A DNA stretch of 64,000 nt, taken from Cyanodermella asteris. Lineage: Eukaryota > Ascomycota > Lecanoromycetes > Ostropales > Stictidaceae. The stretch is taken from NCBI GenBank assembly GCA_900618795.1, contig UYJD01000017.1, positions 374,314-438,313 on the forward strand, written 5' to 3'. The notes below the pieces were generated by a model. That model saw only the letters and a program-made list of their open reading frames with translations. It made no database searches and was not told the DNA's origin. This document shows positions 20,583-30,503 of the stretch, piece after piece. The position numbers and the translations under genes were made by a program. Every line of letters begins with the position of its first letter. Position 1 is the first letter of the stretch.

Positions 20583-22403
20583 ATGGACGATATCGACTCT
20601 TACTACACAGAAAGACCTGCATACCCGCGGCCGCCGCCTCCGGGCAACCGCAGCTATCCACCACCTCACATGATGCAGAACAGACCGCCGCCATATGGTC
20701 GCCCTCCTATGGGAAGACCGCCAATGGGTCCGCCGTTCGGACCACCTAGAATGGGTCCACCACGATCAGCTTCGCCAGGCCCGCGTGCGGGACCGGGCCC
20801 AATGGGAGGACTGACGGGAGTGCGAATGGGCCCACCGCGAATGGGAGGACCAGGACCCATGGGCAGACCGATGGGACAGCAGAGGATGAATGGAAGACCA
20901 TTGCCGCCACCACAAGGGCCGCCGCCGATGGGAGCTTTGCCACGTAGACCCGAGTCTCCGTTTGGAGAAGCCGCCCCTCCACCAATTGGTGCATTGCCTC
21001 GAAGACCTGAATCACCGTTCAGAGAGCCTGCTGGTGCTTTCATGGGGGATATGGCCCCAAGGTCCCAGTCACCTTTCAACGAGCCTGTTCGCGATATGGT
21101 GCCAGCGCCTCTTAACCTCCGAAGATCGCCACCACCGCAGGAGACTACCGAGCCACCTCCACGACGACCTTCTCCTCCAATGAACTCGCCTGGCCTTGGT
21201 CAGATGAAGCCGCTCAACAGCATTGGTGCACCAAGGATGCGATCGCCTTCACCGAATCCGTCAATGACTAGACCTCTCGATAGCATTGGTGCACCGAGAC
21301 CACCACGCAGCTCCTCAGCGCGCCCTGCAGAGCCCCGTGCTGGCTCGCCGAATCTGCTGGCTCCTTCCTGGGAGAACCAGAACAGACAGCGATCAGCGTC
21401 CGCCAATGACTACCGCAGACCAAACGATTTGGTGCCGCAGCCATTGGCTCCGTTGCGAACTGCGTCTCCGGAGACGATTGGAGCATCGTCATACCAGCCC
21501 GTTTCCCCGAAGACACTTCAGCCTATTTTGCCTCCCACGACCTTCGGCCCTGCCGGTCCTCACAGCCCACCGTCTGGCGTTTTAACACCGCACCAGCCAA
21601 AGTCGGACGACATTGTGTTGAGTGCTGATTTCTTCGAGGAGATCACAGTTGGCCCGTACCAAGATTTAGACCATCCACCACCGTTGCCGAGGAAGAACTC
21701 GGTGAAGCCTTCAATGGTCAGCCAGATTCTTGCTCCGAGTCTCCCACCGCAAAGGCTTCCTTCCCCTGCTCCGCCAACAAAGCAGGCACTGCCTCCTACG
21801 CCTGAGGACGAGTCTCCGCTTCCATCAGACCGTGGTCTGCGTAGCATGTGGCTTGGTGAATTTCAGGCTGGACCCTACGCACAGGAGGAAGAGGATGCAC
21901 CCGCCATGCCTGCTTTCCCCAACCGTTCGTACAGCCGCAGTCCGCCCATTGATACGCCTGACATGAGCGAGCCGCCGAGCGACTCTGAAGACAACTTCAA
22001 GGACCGCCCTCTACCACCGTTGTTCGCTGGCCTCAGAATTCAGACTGGCTCAGAAGAGGCCCAGACCCTTGCGCCAACAACATACAACCCGCACGAGTCT
22101 GCGTCGACGGACCAGTCCTACTTCCCGCGCACACCGGAAGAGAACTCGCGTGATTCATACGCTACCGACATCTGTGAGACTGACATCCACATCGATGAGA
22201 GCTCGCCGATCGAGCAGACTGATGTCGATGCGCCTGCCAGGGCACCGCGCAAGCACGTCCCCAGCATGTGTGAATACATGAGCATGGATCAGCTCGAGGC
22301 TCTCTGGGGTAAGGAGGACCAATTCGGCACGAACTACTTCTCGTTCGATCCTGCACTGGTCGCAATGGGCGAGGAGACCGGCCATAACGGCACGCCATTC
22401 TAA
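20583..22403 (+). CDS. Proline-rich low-complexity protein
   Basis: Single exon, 606 residues. The first ~110 residues are a Pro/Gly/Met/Arg repeat zone built on PPMGRPPMG and GPPRMGPP units. A near-repeat follows: GALPRRPESPF occurs twice and MxxRSQSPF once more, and LNSIGAPRMRSPSP is echoed by LDSIGAPRPPRSS. The rest is Ser/Pro-rich and acidic toward the end. The only ordered-looking parts are DIVLSADFFEEITVGPYQDL (about 345) and the C-terminal MCEYMSMDQLEALWGKEDQF, which probably hold the conserved interactions. Poly-proline stretches suggest SH3 or WW binding (for example RPPPPGNR, PPPLPRK). I cannot name the family. No membrane segment or signal peptide. Confidence 0.85.
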   Translation: MDDIDSYYTERPAYPRPPPPGNRSYPPPHMMQNRPPPYGRPPMGRPPMGPPFGPPRMGPPRSASPGPRAGPGPMGGLTGVRMGPPRMGGPGPMGRPMGQQRMNGRPLPPPQGPPPMGALPRRPESPFGEAAPPPIGALPRRPESPFREPAGAFMGDMAPRSQSPFNEPVRDMVPAPLNLRRSPPPQETTEPPPRRPSPPMNSPGLGQMKPLNSIGAPRMRSPSPNPSMTRPLDSIGAPRPPRSSSARPAEPRAGSPNLLAPSWENQNRQRSASANDYRRPNDLVPQPLAPLRTASPETIGASSYQPVSPKTLQPILPPTTFGPAGPHSPPSGVLTPHQPKSDDIVLSADFFEEITVGPYQDLDHPPPLPRKNSVKPSMVSQILAPSLPPQRLPSPAPPTKQALPPTPEDESPLPSDRGLRSMWLGEFQAGPYAQEEEDAPAMPAFPNRSYSRSPPIDTPDMSEPPSDSEDNFKDRPLPPLFAGLRIQTGSEEAQTLAPTTYNPHESASTDQSYFPRTPEENSRDSYATDICETDIHIDESSPIEQTDVDAPARAPRKHVPSMCEYMSMDQLEALWGKEDQFGTNYFSFDPALVAMGEETGHNGTPF

Positions 22404-25338
22404 GATATCGACACAGTCATTAACGCATGATCACGACAACGACGAAGACGCGGAAGGAGACAGGTTGGGAGCACTACGGTGGAAAAGATCAGTGCGCCAG
22501 TCACTGCTACGACTTTCTTATGTGTCGATTCTCGATCCAAATTGAACTTTGGAGGCCCTTTTGCACCTCTCAAGCTTTTTATTTGAGCTGGGGTTGGTGA
22601 ATCTTCTGCTTCTTATACCCATGTGACTGCTTTTGAAAAAGTACTGTCGCTGCGTTGTTATAGCCCATTTGGGCTTTCGATTATCAGTCGCGCCTTCTTG
22701 AAGGGTCGCAATTTCTTTTAGCCGGTTTGAGATCACTCGAATGTGAGAAATTACTACGGAGCGGGCGCAAAGCACATGGCCTCATTGGGACCAGAATCAG
22801 AAAAATTAAATATACTGAATCCCTCATACACACATAGACACATCATCGTTCAATGCTTCTTTGTCGCATGCGTGCAAAAATACAATGACATGGGGCTAAT
22901 TTCGTCCTCGTCGTCCATCATCCTACCTGAACCTTGCCTGGAAACTCTCGCATCGACTTCCAAAATTGTTATCGCAACGGTGGTACGGGCTTTTTCGAGT
23001 GTACCGCCCCGCGGCGTACCTGAGTCGTGTCGCGAGGGAGAACATAGTGGGTGCTCACGACACCTCATGACTTTCTGCTTTTCTCTACAAATAATGACCT
23101 GTTCAAACCGCATCTGATCATCAACCCGGCTTTGCGTCGTCAATCTTGTCTGACAGCCGTTAGACAAGCTTACACACTCGTCTCGCCCTACCGCCCGCAT
23201 CGGACACCAACAGTAGTACAGGACGTAAACCCAACCGAGTCAATCAGCCGCTCGCCAGTGTTTTCCCACTCGCAATGCGTCTTTCCGGCCCCCCCGCTTA
23301 TCGATTTCGGTGGAGGGGCTGGCTGGGGGTTCTGGCCCCGATTGAATCGATTCAGCCACCACTCGATCACCGACCGTGACGGTACGTACTTACGTACTCG
23401 ACTACCTATGCAGTAGTAGGTAAGCTACGAGGCAGTGTTACCGGCTCGCAGCAAGCGAGGAGGCTTCGTGGAGAAGGCCCCAAAAAGTTCATGTAGTAAC
23501 AACATTCCACGGGTCAGCATCAAGGGGGGCCGCTAACCGGTTGTGGCGGCTTACGGGCTGTGGGAGAGAACTGGCACGGTAGAGTTTTGGTGGTGAGGAA
23601 GTGGGTAGCTAGGGTAGCTAGGCTGTGCCTCCGGACTCGACTCTCCGCGGGCGGGGAAGCAGTTGTTGCACTCACGAGAAGAGGTGTACGCACACAATGC
23701 GGATAAATGGGAATAATCGTCGGAGAGTATTAGGGCACTTTATCCGCTGTCACGGTGAATAATTCTGTGCCTTGCTGCCATGTCTTCTGCAGCAGCGACC
23801 TCCTGCATGTCGCATGCCCACCACACGCAGGTAGCCGGGGGCCAAAGGGTCACGCTAGGGCCCTCTCAAGGCGGCCTCTGAAGAAACTAGCCTCCAGCCT
23901 TGGAATGGGGCCTGTCAGATTCATCAGATGTCAACAAAAAAAACTAGCGTCGCTACTAGCATTCGCTTGCCGGAGAAGTCAGAAGTGGAGAAGCGAAGCG
24001 AGGCCGAACCTGATAGAAGGGAGAACGAAGCTGTGCAGAACGCCGTTACGTTGGCGTCGAGATCCGTCGGGCATGGGGCAAAGGGCATGTGCTAGCTCGA
24101 TAGCCGCACGACGACGGGATATAGCTTTTACGTGATGTGGTGCGCGATCCGTTCATGGGCTTGACTGATGCATGCACTTCGCCTTGTCCAGCGATGCAGG
24201 TCGATTGGAGGATGCCTTGTGGCTTCAATGCCGCTAGATACTCCTGAACGAAGACCGGGCTAGACCTGGAGGTCGACGAGCATCTTGACCGACGATTCCA
24301 AAGCCAGAGACCTGGTGGTAACGTTCACGAAGTTCGTGCTTCCAATGCATGTCACTCCGTATTCGCAGCCAAGCACGCCCTTCTCTCTTCGCTTTGCACT
24401 CTATGGACAAAAACATCCGCCTTTGTCGCGTGCGATCCATCCCAACTCTCGGACCGGACCCGCTGACCTCAAGAAGTTGCCCGTCTCAAGTCACGACCGT
24501 CCGCCGTTCACGCGTCCGGAAAAATTCCTATTCATAGAATATCGATAGCCTGATGGAACCACCGCTCTCGCGTGGACACACAGTCCCACAGACGGTCCCG
24601 TCTCCGCCGCGGCGAGCCGCGTCGCCCTGGCGTACGCGCGCCCGACCGCAATCTCTCCAGCGTGGCGATGCAAATATCACGTCGTTGTCGTAGTAGCGAG
24701 GCCGGAGGGAGTAGAAGGTACCGTTACAGATGGACGCGGAAGGGGAGCCAAGGATTGAGTTGCACTTTGGCCGTCAGGGGTGGATGTTTCGGATCCCATG
24801 GGGGCGGCTTGTTTCAGGATGAAGAGCCAATCAAGTGGGCGGTGATGATGAGTAAGCGGGTCTGCGATTGGGTGCCGTTTGGAGCATGTTTGGCTCAGCT
24901 CAGCTCACTGAATACGATATGATGTGCTATTTTGATGTTCGTGATTATGACTGCGGCTGCGAACCAAATTGTGAAGGGAGCTGACGTTGAGATATTCGTA
25001 TGTCTGAGAATATCCAAGTATCGAGACAGGCGGTATCGGCTCCGTTGGCCAGACTAGACCGCAGCACGAAGGCATGGCGGCTTCGCAGCATCGTGCAACC
25101 GATCAGCTGCACCTCTGAAGTGAAGAAATCAATATGGAGCAGTAATTATCACAATAGACGCCTTGAGTCAAGGATTGGAATCAGTTAGGTCGAACAGCAA
25201 GATGCATCCAAGCCTGTTTGAATTTGCGTTGTCAAGCATCAATCCTGATGTGATGATTGAAAATTTGCCTCAGCATTGATGCAGAAAGTTATCGGAATGT
25301 ACAATGGCTTTTGAAGCATCGTCTAAAGGCAGGCATGT
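22404..25338. other. Long convergent intergenic gap, no gene recognised
   Basis: 2.9 kb between two gene 3' ends, unusually long for a convergent pair in this window. It contains short palindromic words (tacgtacttacgtact near 23383, gtagctagggtagctagg near 23605) but no extended repeat, no tRNA-like box pair and no ORF that resembles a protein. A small unrecognised gene or non-coding RNA is possible. Confidence 0.4.
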
Positions 25339-27248
25339 TTAATGGTGGAACAAGCGGATCCTCTGCTCGACGAACGTGATACCCAGCTTCTCAGCTGTAT
25401 CAACAACCGGTCCATCATTCTGACTGCCTGTCGGCGCAGCAATGTACTTCACGCCGCTTCTGCTGGCACGGAAGACGTTATCAATGAACGGGAAGAAAGC
25501 ATCACTCGATACTACCACATCCTTCTCCTTCATCGTGTTCAACCACGCCTTGCGCTCCTCTGCAGTGAAAGCGGCCGGCACCTCGTCAAACTTGCTTTCG
25601 AAGTCTTCCTTCTCGGGACCAGCCTCTGATGGAACAAGACCGCTGCACAGAAGATCGATGGCATTGCTCTTGTCTGCGCGCTTGGCACCCTTCTTGAACT
25701 TGAGGTTGAGGGTCCGTTCGTGGAATCGCATCCACCAGTTGTCGGCTTTGTCGCCTGCAAGGCGAGTGCAGTGGATTCTGCTCTGCTGGCCAGCTCCTAG
25801 ACCGACCACTTGACCGCGAGCAGCGTAGCAGACAGAGTTGCTCTGTGTGTACTTGAGGGCGATGGTCGCAACAGTCAAGTCACGAAGGGCGGACTCGGGA
25901 AGAGGTGGTGAGTTCTTGGGTGAGAGGATTGTGTTGAAAGTGTCGTCGGGAGAGATGAGAACGTCATTTCTGTGCTGTTGAAGCTGAATTCCATACACGG
26001 TACGAGTCTCGGTCGCGGCTAGCTCGAAAGCAGGGTCGATTTGCAAGACAAGGTAGTTGCCGCCCTTCTTCTTTGACAAGATCTCCAGAGCTTCGGGCGA
26101 ATAACCCGGTGCAATGACACCGTCACTGACTTCACGATTGATGATCTTGGCGGTCGGCACGTCCACCTCATCACTGAGCGCGATTATGTCACCAAAGCTA
26201 GACATGCGATCTGCACCACGAGCGCGGGCATAGGCTTGAGCAAGGCCAGAGTTCTCGAGGCCAGCAATGTCGTCTACCATGTATGCTTTCCGTTCCTCCG
26301 CACTCAAAGGTAGACCAATGGCTGCGCCAGCTGGTGATACATGCTTGAAGCTGGCGGCAGCCGGCAGGTTAAGAGCCTTCTTGAGCTCCTTTACCAATGG
26401 CCAGGCGTTCAACGAATCGAGGAGGTTGATGTAGCCGGGGCTTCCGTTCAAAGCCTTGAATGGTAGATTCTGAGAAGCAATGTAGGCAGCAGCGGGCTTT
26501 TGATGAGGGTTTGCACCATATCGCAACGCCATCTGCTGGACCCCGTTACCGGAGTATTGCTTGCGGAAGTAGTCTGAGATGGCGGCATCGTAGTCCGCAG
26601 TGTGTTCGAAGGCCTTCAGCGCGAATGCGTTTCGGCTCTTCTCACTGATATCTCCCTTGTCCAACTCGTTCAAGAATTCCGGATAATCATTGGGGTCGCT
26701 GAGGATGGTGACCCTGCTGTGGTTCTTGGCTGCTGCACGAAGCAACGTGACTCCACCAATGTCAATCTCCTCAACAGCGTCGGCAATTGAGACGGACGGT
26801 TTCGCGACAGTGTCCTTGAAAGGATAGAGGTTGCACACAACGTAGTCGACCTTGTTAATGTTCTGGTCGGCTAGATCCTTCTCATCAGACTCGAGATTGC
26901 GGGCAAGTATGCCGGCGTGGACGGCAGGGTGAAGGGTCTTGACACGTCCAGAGAGCATTTCCGGGGCGTGAGTGATGGCAGAGACATCCCTGTTAGAGTT
27001 AATGGTTGCTCGAAACGGCTACGCAACATGTAGGCTCACTCGACTTGGAATCCTCCTTCACGAATGAGCTTGGCCGTGCCACCCGATGCAAGCAGACGCA
27101 CATTGTTCTTGGCCAGGCCTTTGGCCAGGTCAAGAAGGCCAGTCTTGTTGTAGACGGAGACAATTGCTGAATACACGCTCGATGTTAGCAATCAATCAGA
27201 CGAAAGAAGGCTGAGAGATGGCATACCGGTCTTCTGTGGGGACGTCAT
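25339..27248 (-). CDS. ADE17: Bifunctional AICAR transformylase / IMP cyclohydrolase
   Basis: Three exons: 27248-27227 (22 bp), 27166-27040 and 26989-25339. The introns are 27167-27226 (GTATGC..CAG) and 26990-27039 (GTGAGC..CAG). The product is 599 residues. It performs the last two steps of de novo purine synthesis: formylation of AICAR with 10-formyl-THF, then closure to IMP. The N-terminal MGS-like cyclohydrolase domain includes [42 protein letters not shown] and CNLYPF. The transformylase domain has [11 protein letters not shown], the catalytic Lys265-His266 in [10 protein letters not shown], and [25 protein letters not shown]. The 22-bp first exon is easy to miss; without it the ORF would seem to start at MLSGRV and lack the cyclohydrolase N-terminus. 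Confidence 0.96.
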
Positions 27249-27989
27249 GGTTGCGGATATGTCTTCGCGTCGCAACTGCACTCTGACAGTGGGTGAGGTG
27301 GAGAAAAGAAAATGTGAGGCCCAAGACCGCTTATCGACCACAAGCCCACCTCTGGCTCGACAATAAGACGCAATTGCTGACGGCGGCTCATGATAATCGC
27401 TCCCCCACTAAAACTTTTTCTATGCTGATCAGGAACGGCCTTCCGGTTGGCGGACAATTCTCCCGACCCCTCCTCGTGTGGCTGAGTTCACTGCACACCA
27501 GCCACTCACACATGTGGCAGACAGCCAAACACACTGCCCAAATACCTGGCCAAACACCTGGCCAAGTACATACGTGGTGATCGAGCTAAGTACCTAGCTA
27601 AGTACTCGATTCAGTACCCAGCTAAGTACCTACTTAAGGAGGACGCCGGCAGAGACCTTTTTCCACCCGCCTTGGTGTGGAGTTGCCACAGCCAGGAGCC
27701 AGGTTGGGCTTCGACGTACGCTATCTTCGAGGTGGACACTCAGGCTCGAGACCGAGGTCACTCACAGCTGCTGAGACGGGGTTGATCTTGCGGGCTGACA
27801 GCCAGAACAGCCTTGTTCTTCCTTGACGGCTGACGGATCTTCTCCTATTATGCTTTTTAAGCCTCCATGTGCTTGGTGCATAAGAAGCTGTGCCGGAACC
27901 TCTTGGCTCATGCATAGCTTTGTTCTCAATTGCAGTCGGCTCCGGAAGTACTAAAGAAGGGTTCACAGTGTGATCTATCATCTGCTAAC
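27249..27989. promoter_or_regulatory. Divergent promoter region, ADE17 / 3-beta-HSD-like gene
   Basis: 740 bp between two diverging start codons. It contains the tandem-repeat cluster described separately at 27535-27629. I see no TGACTC (Bas1-type) site. Confidence 0.5.
27535..27629. repeat. Two short tandem-repeat blocks in a divergent promoter
   Basis: Block 1 is three consecutive 12-bp units at 27535-27570: TGCCCAAATACC, TGGCCAAACACC, TGGCCAAGTACA. Block 2 is the decamer AGCTAAGTAC three times, at 27584-27593, 27596-27605 and 27620-27629. They may be clustered binding sites or slippage products. Confidence 0.75.
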
Positions 27990-29105
27990 ATGGCCGATTC
28001 GAAGCATACTATATTCGTGACCGGCGGCACTGGCTTCCTGGGTCGTGCAATAATACGTGCACTTCGGATCATCCATCCAACGTGGAGAATCATCTCGTAC
28101 GACTTGAACGATCCGCTTGGTGGCGACAAACAGCCCGAGGTCGTCTACATCAAGGGCGATATCCTGAACCGATCTCAGCTCCAATCTGCCCTCGAGTCTA
28201 CCAAACCAACAGGTGTTGTTCATACCGCTGGCCTGATCCCTCCCTTGACTAAGCGTTATAGCAAAGAGCTCAGACCGCTTGCTCAAAAGATCAATGTCGA
28301 AGGTACCAAGATCGTACTTGCGGCCTCTCAAGCGATTCCTTCCGTGACTGCCCTCGTCTGGACTGGTAGTTGTTGTGCTGTCATCGACGACTTTCGCCAG
28401 CAGTATCCTAATATCGATGAGACATGGGCCACGAGTCCGACCCAGCACAACACAATTTACGGCGAGAGCAAAGCGATAGCTGAAGCACTTGTTCTTGCTG
28501 CCAATGAGCCTGGAAATGGCAAGTTCGCGCGGCCCTTCCTCACCTGCTCGTTGCGCCCGAGTACCCTTTTCGGCGATAGTGACAGCCAACTTCTGGAGGG
28601 CATCCATACCATGATTCTCCGAGGCGAGACCTCGTTCATCATCGGTGATGCCCTGAACCTGTGGGATGTATGCCATGCAGACAACATTGCGGATGCCCAC
28701 GTGCTCGCCCTTGAGAACCTGCTTACCGGAGACAAACGTGCGGCCGGTGAGGCATTCTTCATTGGCAACGAAGAGCCAATCACGTTCCGAACCTTTTGCC
28801 TGGCAGTGTGGCGCGAATTTGGCCACGTACCAAATTTCACCGTGACCGTACCGATGGGTCTGGCATCTGTCGTAGGCTACGTGAATGAGTGGTTCAGCTG
28901 GATGGTGGGAAGAGAACCTTCACTTCGGAGAGAGAGCGTGTTCGATGCCACAGCTGTCAGGTATGCTGATGGAAAGAAAGCAAGAGATATTCTTGGTTAC
29001 AGAGCCAAGCTGTCGCTGCATGATGGAATCGCAAGGAGTTGTCGACTTTACAAGGAGCGACTGGAGCGACAGAGAAAAGAGGGACATCTCAAGAAAGTCC
29101 TATAG
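27990..29105 (+). CDS. NAD(P)-dependent 3-beta-hydroxysteroid dehydrogenase / sterol dehydrogenase-like protein
   Basis: Single exon, 371 residues from MADSKHT; the open frame continues upstream but the Rossmann fold starts here. Extended short-chain dehydrogenase: nucleotide motif TGGTGFLG (residues 10-17), DL at the end of strand 2, HTAGLIPP, the WTGSCCAV strand, and the catalytic YGESK (Tyr157, Lys161). The family (3-beta-HSD/isomerase, ERG26-like) oxidises sterol 3-hydroxyls or related substrates. Erg26 itself is a C-3 sterol decarboxylating enzyme. This protein is close in layout (PSTLFGDSDSQLLEG, DNIADAHVLALENLL, GEAFFIGNEEPITFR), but the true substrate cannot be read from sequence. It is followed 233 bp later by a secreted-protein gene on the same strand. 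Confidence 0.85.
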   Translation: MADSKHTIFVTGGTGFLGRAIIRALRIIHPTWRIISYDLNDPLGGDKQPEVVYIKGDILNRSQLQSALESTKPTGVVHTAGLIPPLTKRYSKELRPLAQKINVEGTKIVLAASQAIPSVTALVWTGSCCAVIDDFRQQYPNIDETWATSPTQHNTIYGESKAIAEALVLAANEPGNGKFARPFLTCSLRPSTLFGDSDSQLLEGIHTMILRGETSFIIGDALNLWDVCHADNIADAHVLALENLLTGDKRAAGEAFFIGNEEPITFRTFCLAVWREFGHVPNFTVTVPMGLASVVGYVNEWFSWMVGREPSLRRESVFDATAVRYADGKKARDILGYRAKLSLHDGIARSCRLYKERLERQRKEGHLKKVL

Positions 29106-29338
29106 AGATATATGGATCGCATCAACGCTTTTTCCCAATTTGGCATGTCTTCGCCATGGATCTTTTTTTCTTGGTGTCTGGGAATGCAAGCCCTGCTTCC
29201 GCCCCAACGGTCCTGCTCGCATATTTATTGCAAGCGTCCTTTTCGCGTCTCTTTCTTCCTACATCATTCCTGCTTCTCCCACTCCACCTTTGTACTCACT
29301 TCGAAAACGCGGAATTTGACACACATTGCATTCTAAAG

Positions 29339-30075
29339 ATGAAGGCATCCATTGCTGCTGCCATTCTGGCATACGCTGCCATATCTCATACGGCCCCGGC
29401 TGCAATTGCAACCAATGGTACAGAGACATGCCCTCCCGAAGTCGCCTGCTTACGGGCTCCGAATCGTAAGTCATCCCCTACACGTGGACAGCTTAGCTGG
29501 TCATGTATTTGATCGTTTCAAGCCAGCTAACAACCCCTTAGTCGATGCATCTGCAGTTGATGATGCTCCGTCGAGCGAGATCACGTCCCTTGCTCCGCGA
29601 ATTTTCGTGCCCTCAACCCTGACGCTGTCTCTCCCCCCCCGGCGTGGTATTTCTGAACCAGCAAGGAGCACCCAAACCGACACCTACCGAGAATGACCTC
29701 CAGCAAACCTGGACAGTCTCGCCGGTCGGCTCGCCGGTCTGCAGGTACCCACATTGTAAGTCCACCTCCAGGGCGAAAGCAGTCAAAAGCATGAAAATTG
29801 CTCACCACACGATAGGCAAGACTGGCCGTGACGGCTCCGACAAGGTCGATGAAGCGGCCGACAACGCCATCGAGCCTCGTGTGGAGGCCCAACTCATCGA
29901 TCCGGGCAGGATGAGCAAGTACTTTGCGACGCAAACGCCCAGCACCGACGTCTTTGCGGCTCTGATGACCGAGTTCCCGATCCTGACGGAGATGCCGCCT
30001 CTCGAGACTGCGACGACTTCGGTCCATTACAACACGTTTGTCACTCGAATCACGGAACATGCTGTCCAGCAGTGA
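29339..30075 (+). CDS. Predicted secreted protein; frame break at a C8 run
   Basis: Proposed exons are 29339-29465, 29542-29755 and 29816-30075, with introns 29466-29541 (GTAAGT..TAG) and 29756-29815 (GTAAGT..TAG, 60 bp). The N-terminus MKASIAAAILAYAAISHTAPA is a good signal peptide. The spliced length is 601 bases, one more than a multiple of three: exon 2 enters a run of eight C at 29633-29640 in one frame, and the protein-like sequence (FLNQQGAPKPTPTEND..) continues in the next. With seven C the product would be 199 residues. As it stands translation ends at 29696. Four cysteines (CPPEVAC, VCRYPHC) may form two disulfides. I do not recognise the family. The extra C may be a base-calling error in a homopolymer. 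Confidence 0.5.
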
Positions 30076-30503
30076 GCTCAGGGAGGAGATATACGGGACT
30101 ACATGGTCGGAACAAGCAACTTGTCTGACCGGCGTGAGTGGTCAATGAAGTGGTGATTCTTTATATTTGTGGAAGAAGGGAAGCCAAAGCATGCGCCTAG
30201 CCAATCGGCATGGCTTGTTCAGCGACGGCCACAACATCGACACCAGTGTATAAAGTGAATATAGCCATTCATTATAGCCTTAGGATTAGTCTGCTTCTAA
30301 GAATATAATCCTAACAGACTATACGCAGCATTCAGTCGAACTGTTCCTTGGATGCCATGACCCATCTGTCCAAGATCAGCATCGATCAGCTGCTCTCCAA
30401 CTTGAGTAAAAGATATACCAGACATTGCTCCAAAAGCCCTCCATTTGAGAGTTCAGCAAACCTCGGCGTCAAATGATTCCCAGTCTGGTGTGTTGCAGCG
30501 CCT
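30076..30503. other. Convergent intergenic gap
   Basis: 430 bp between two 3' ends; AT-rich around 30240-30320. No gene seen. Confidence 0.45.
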
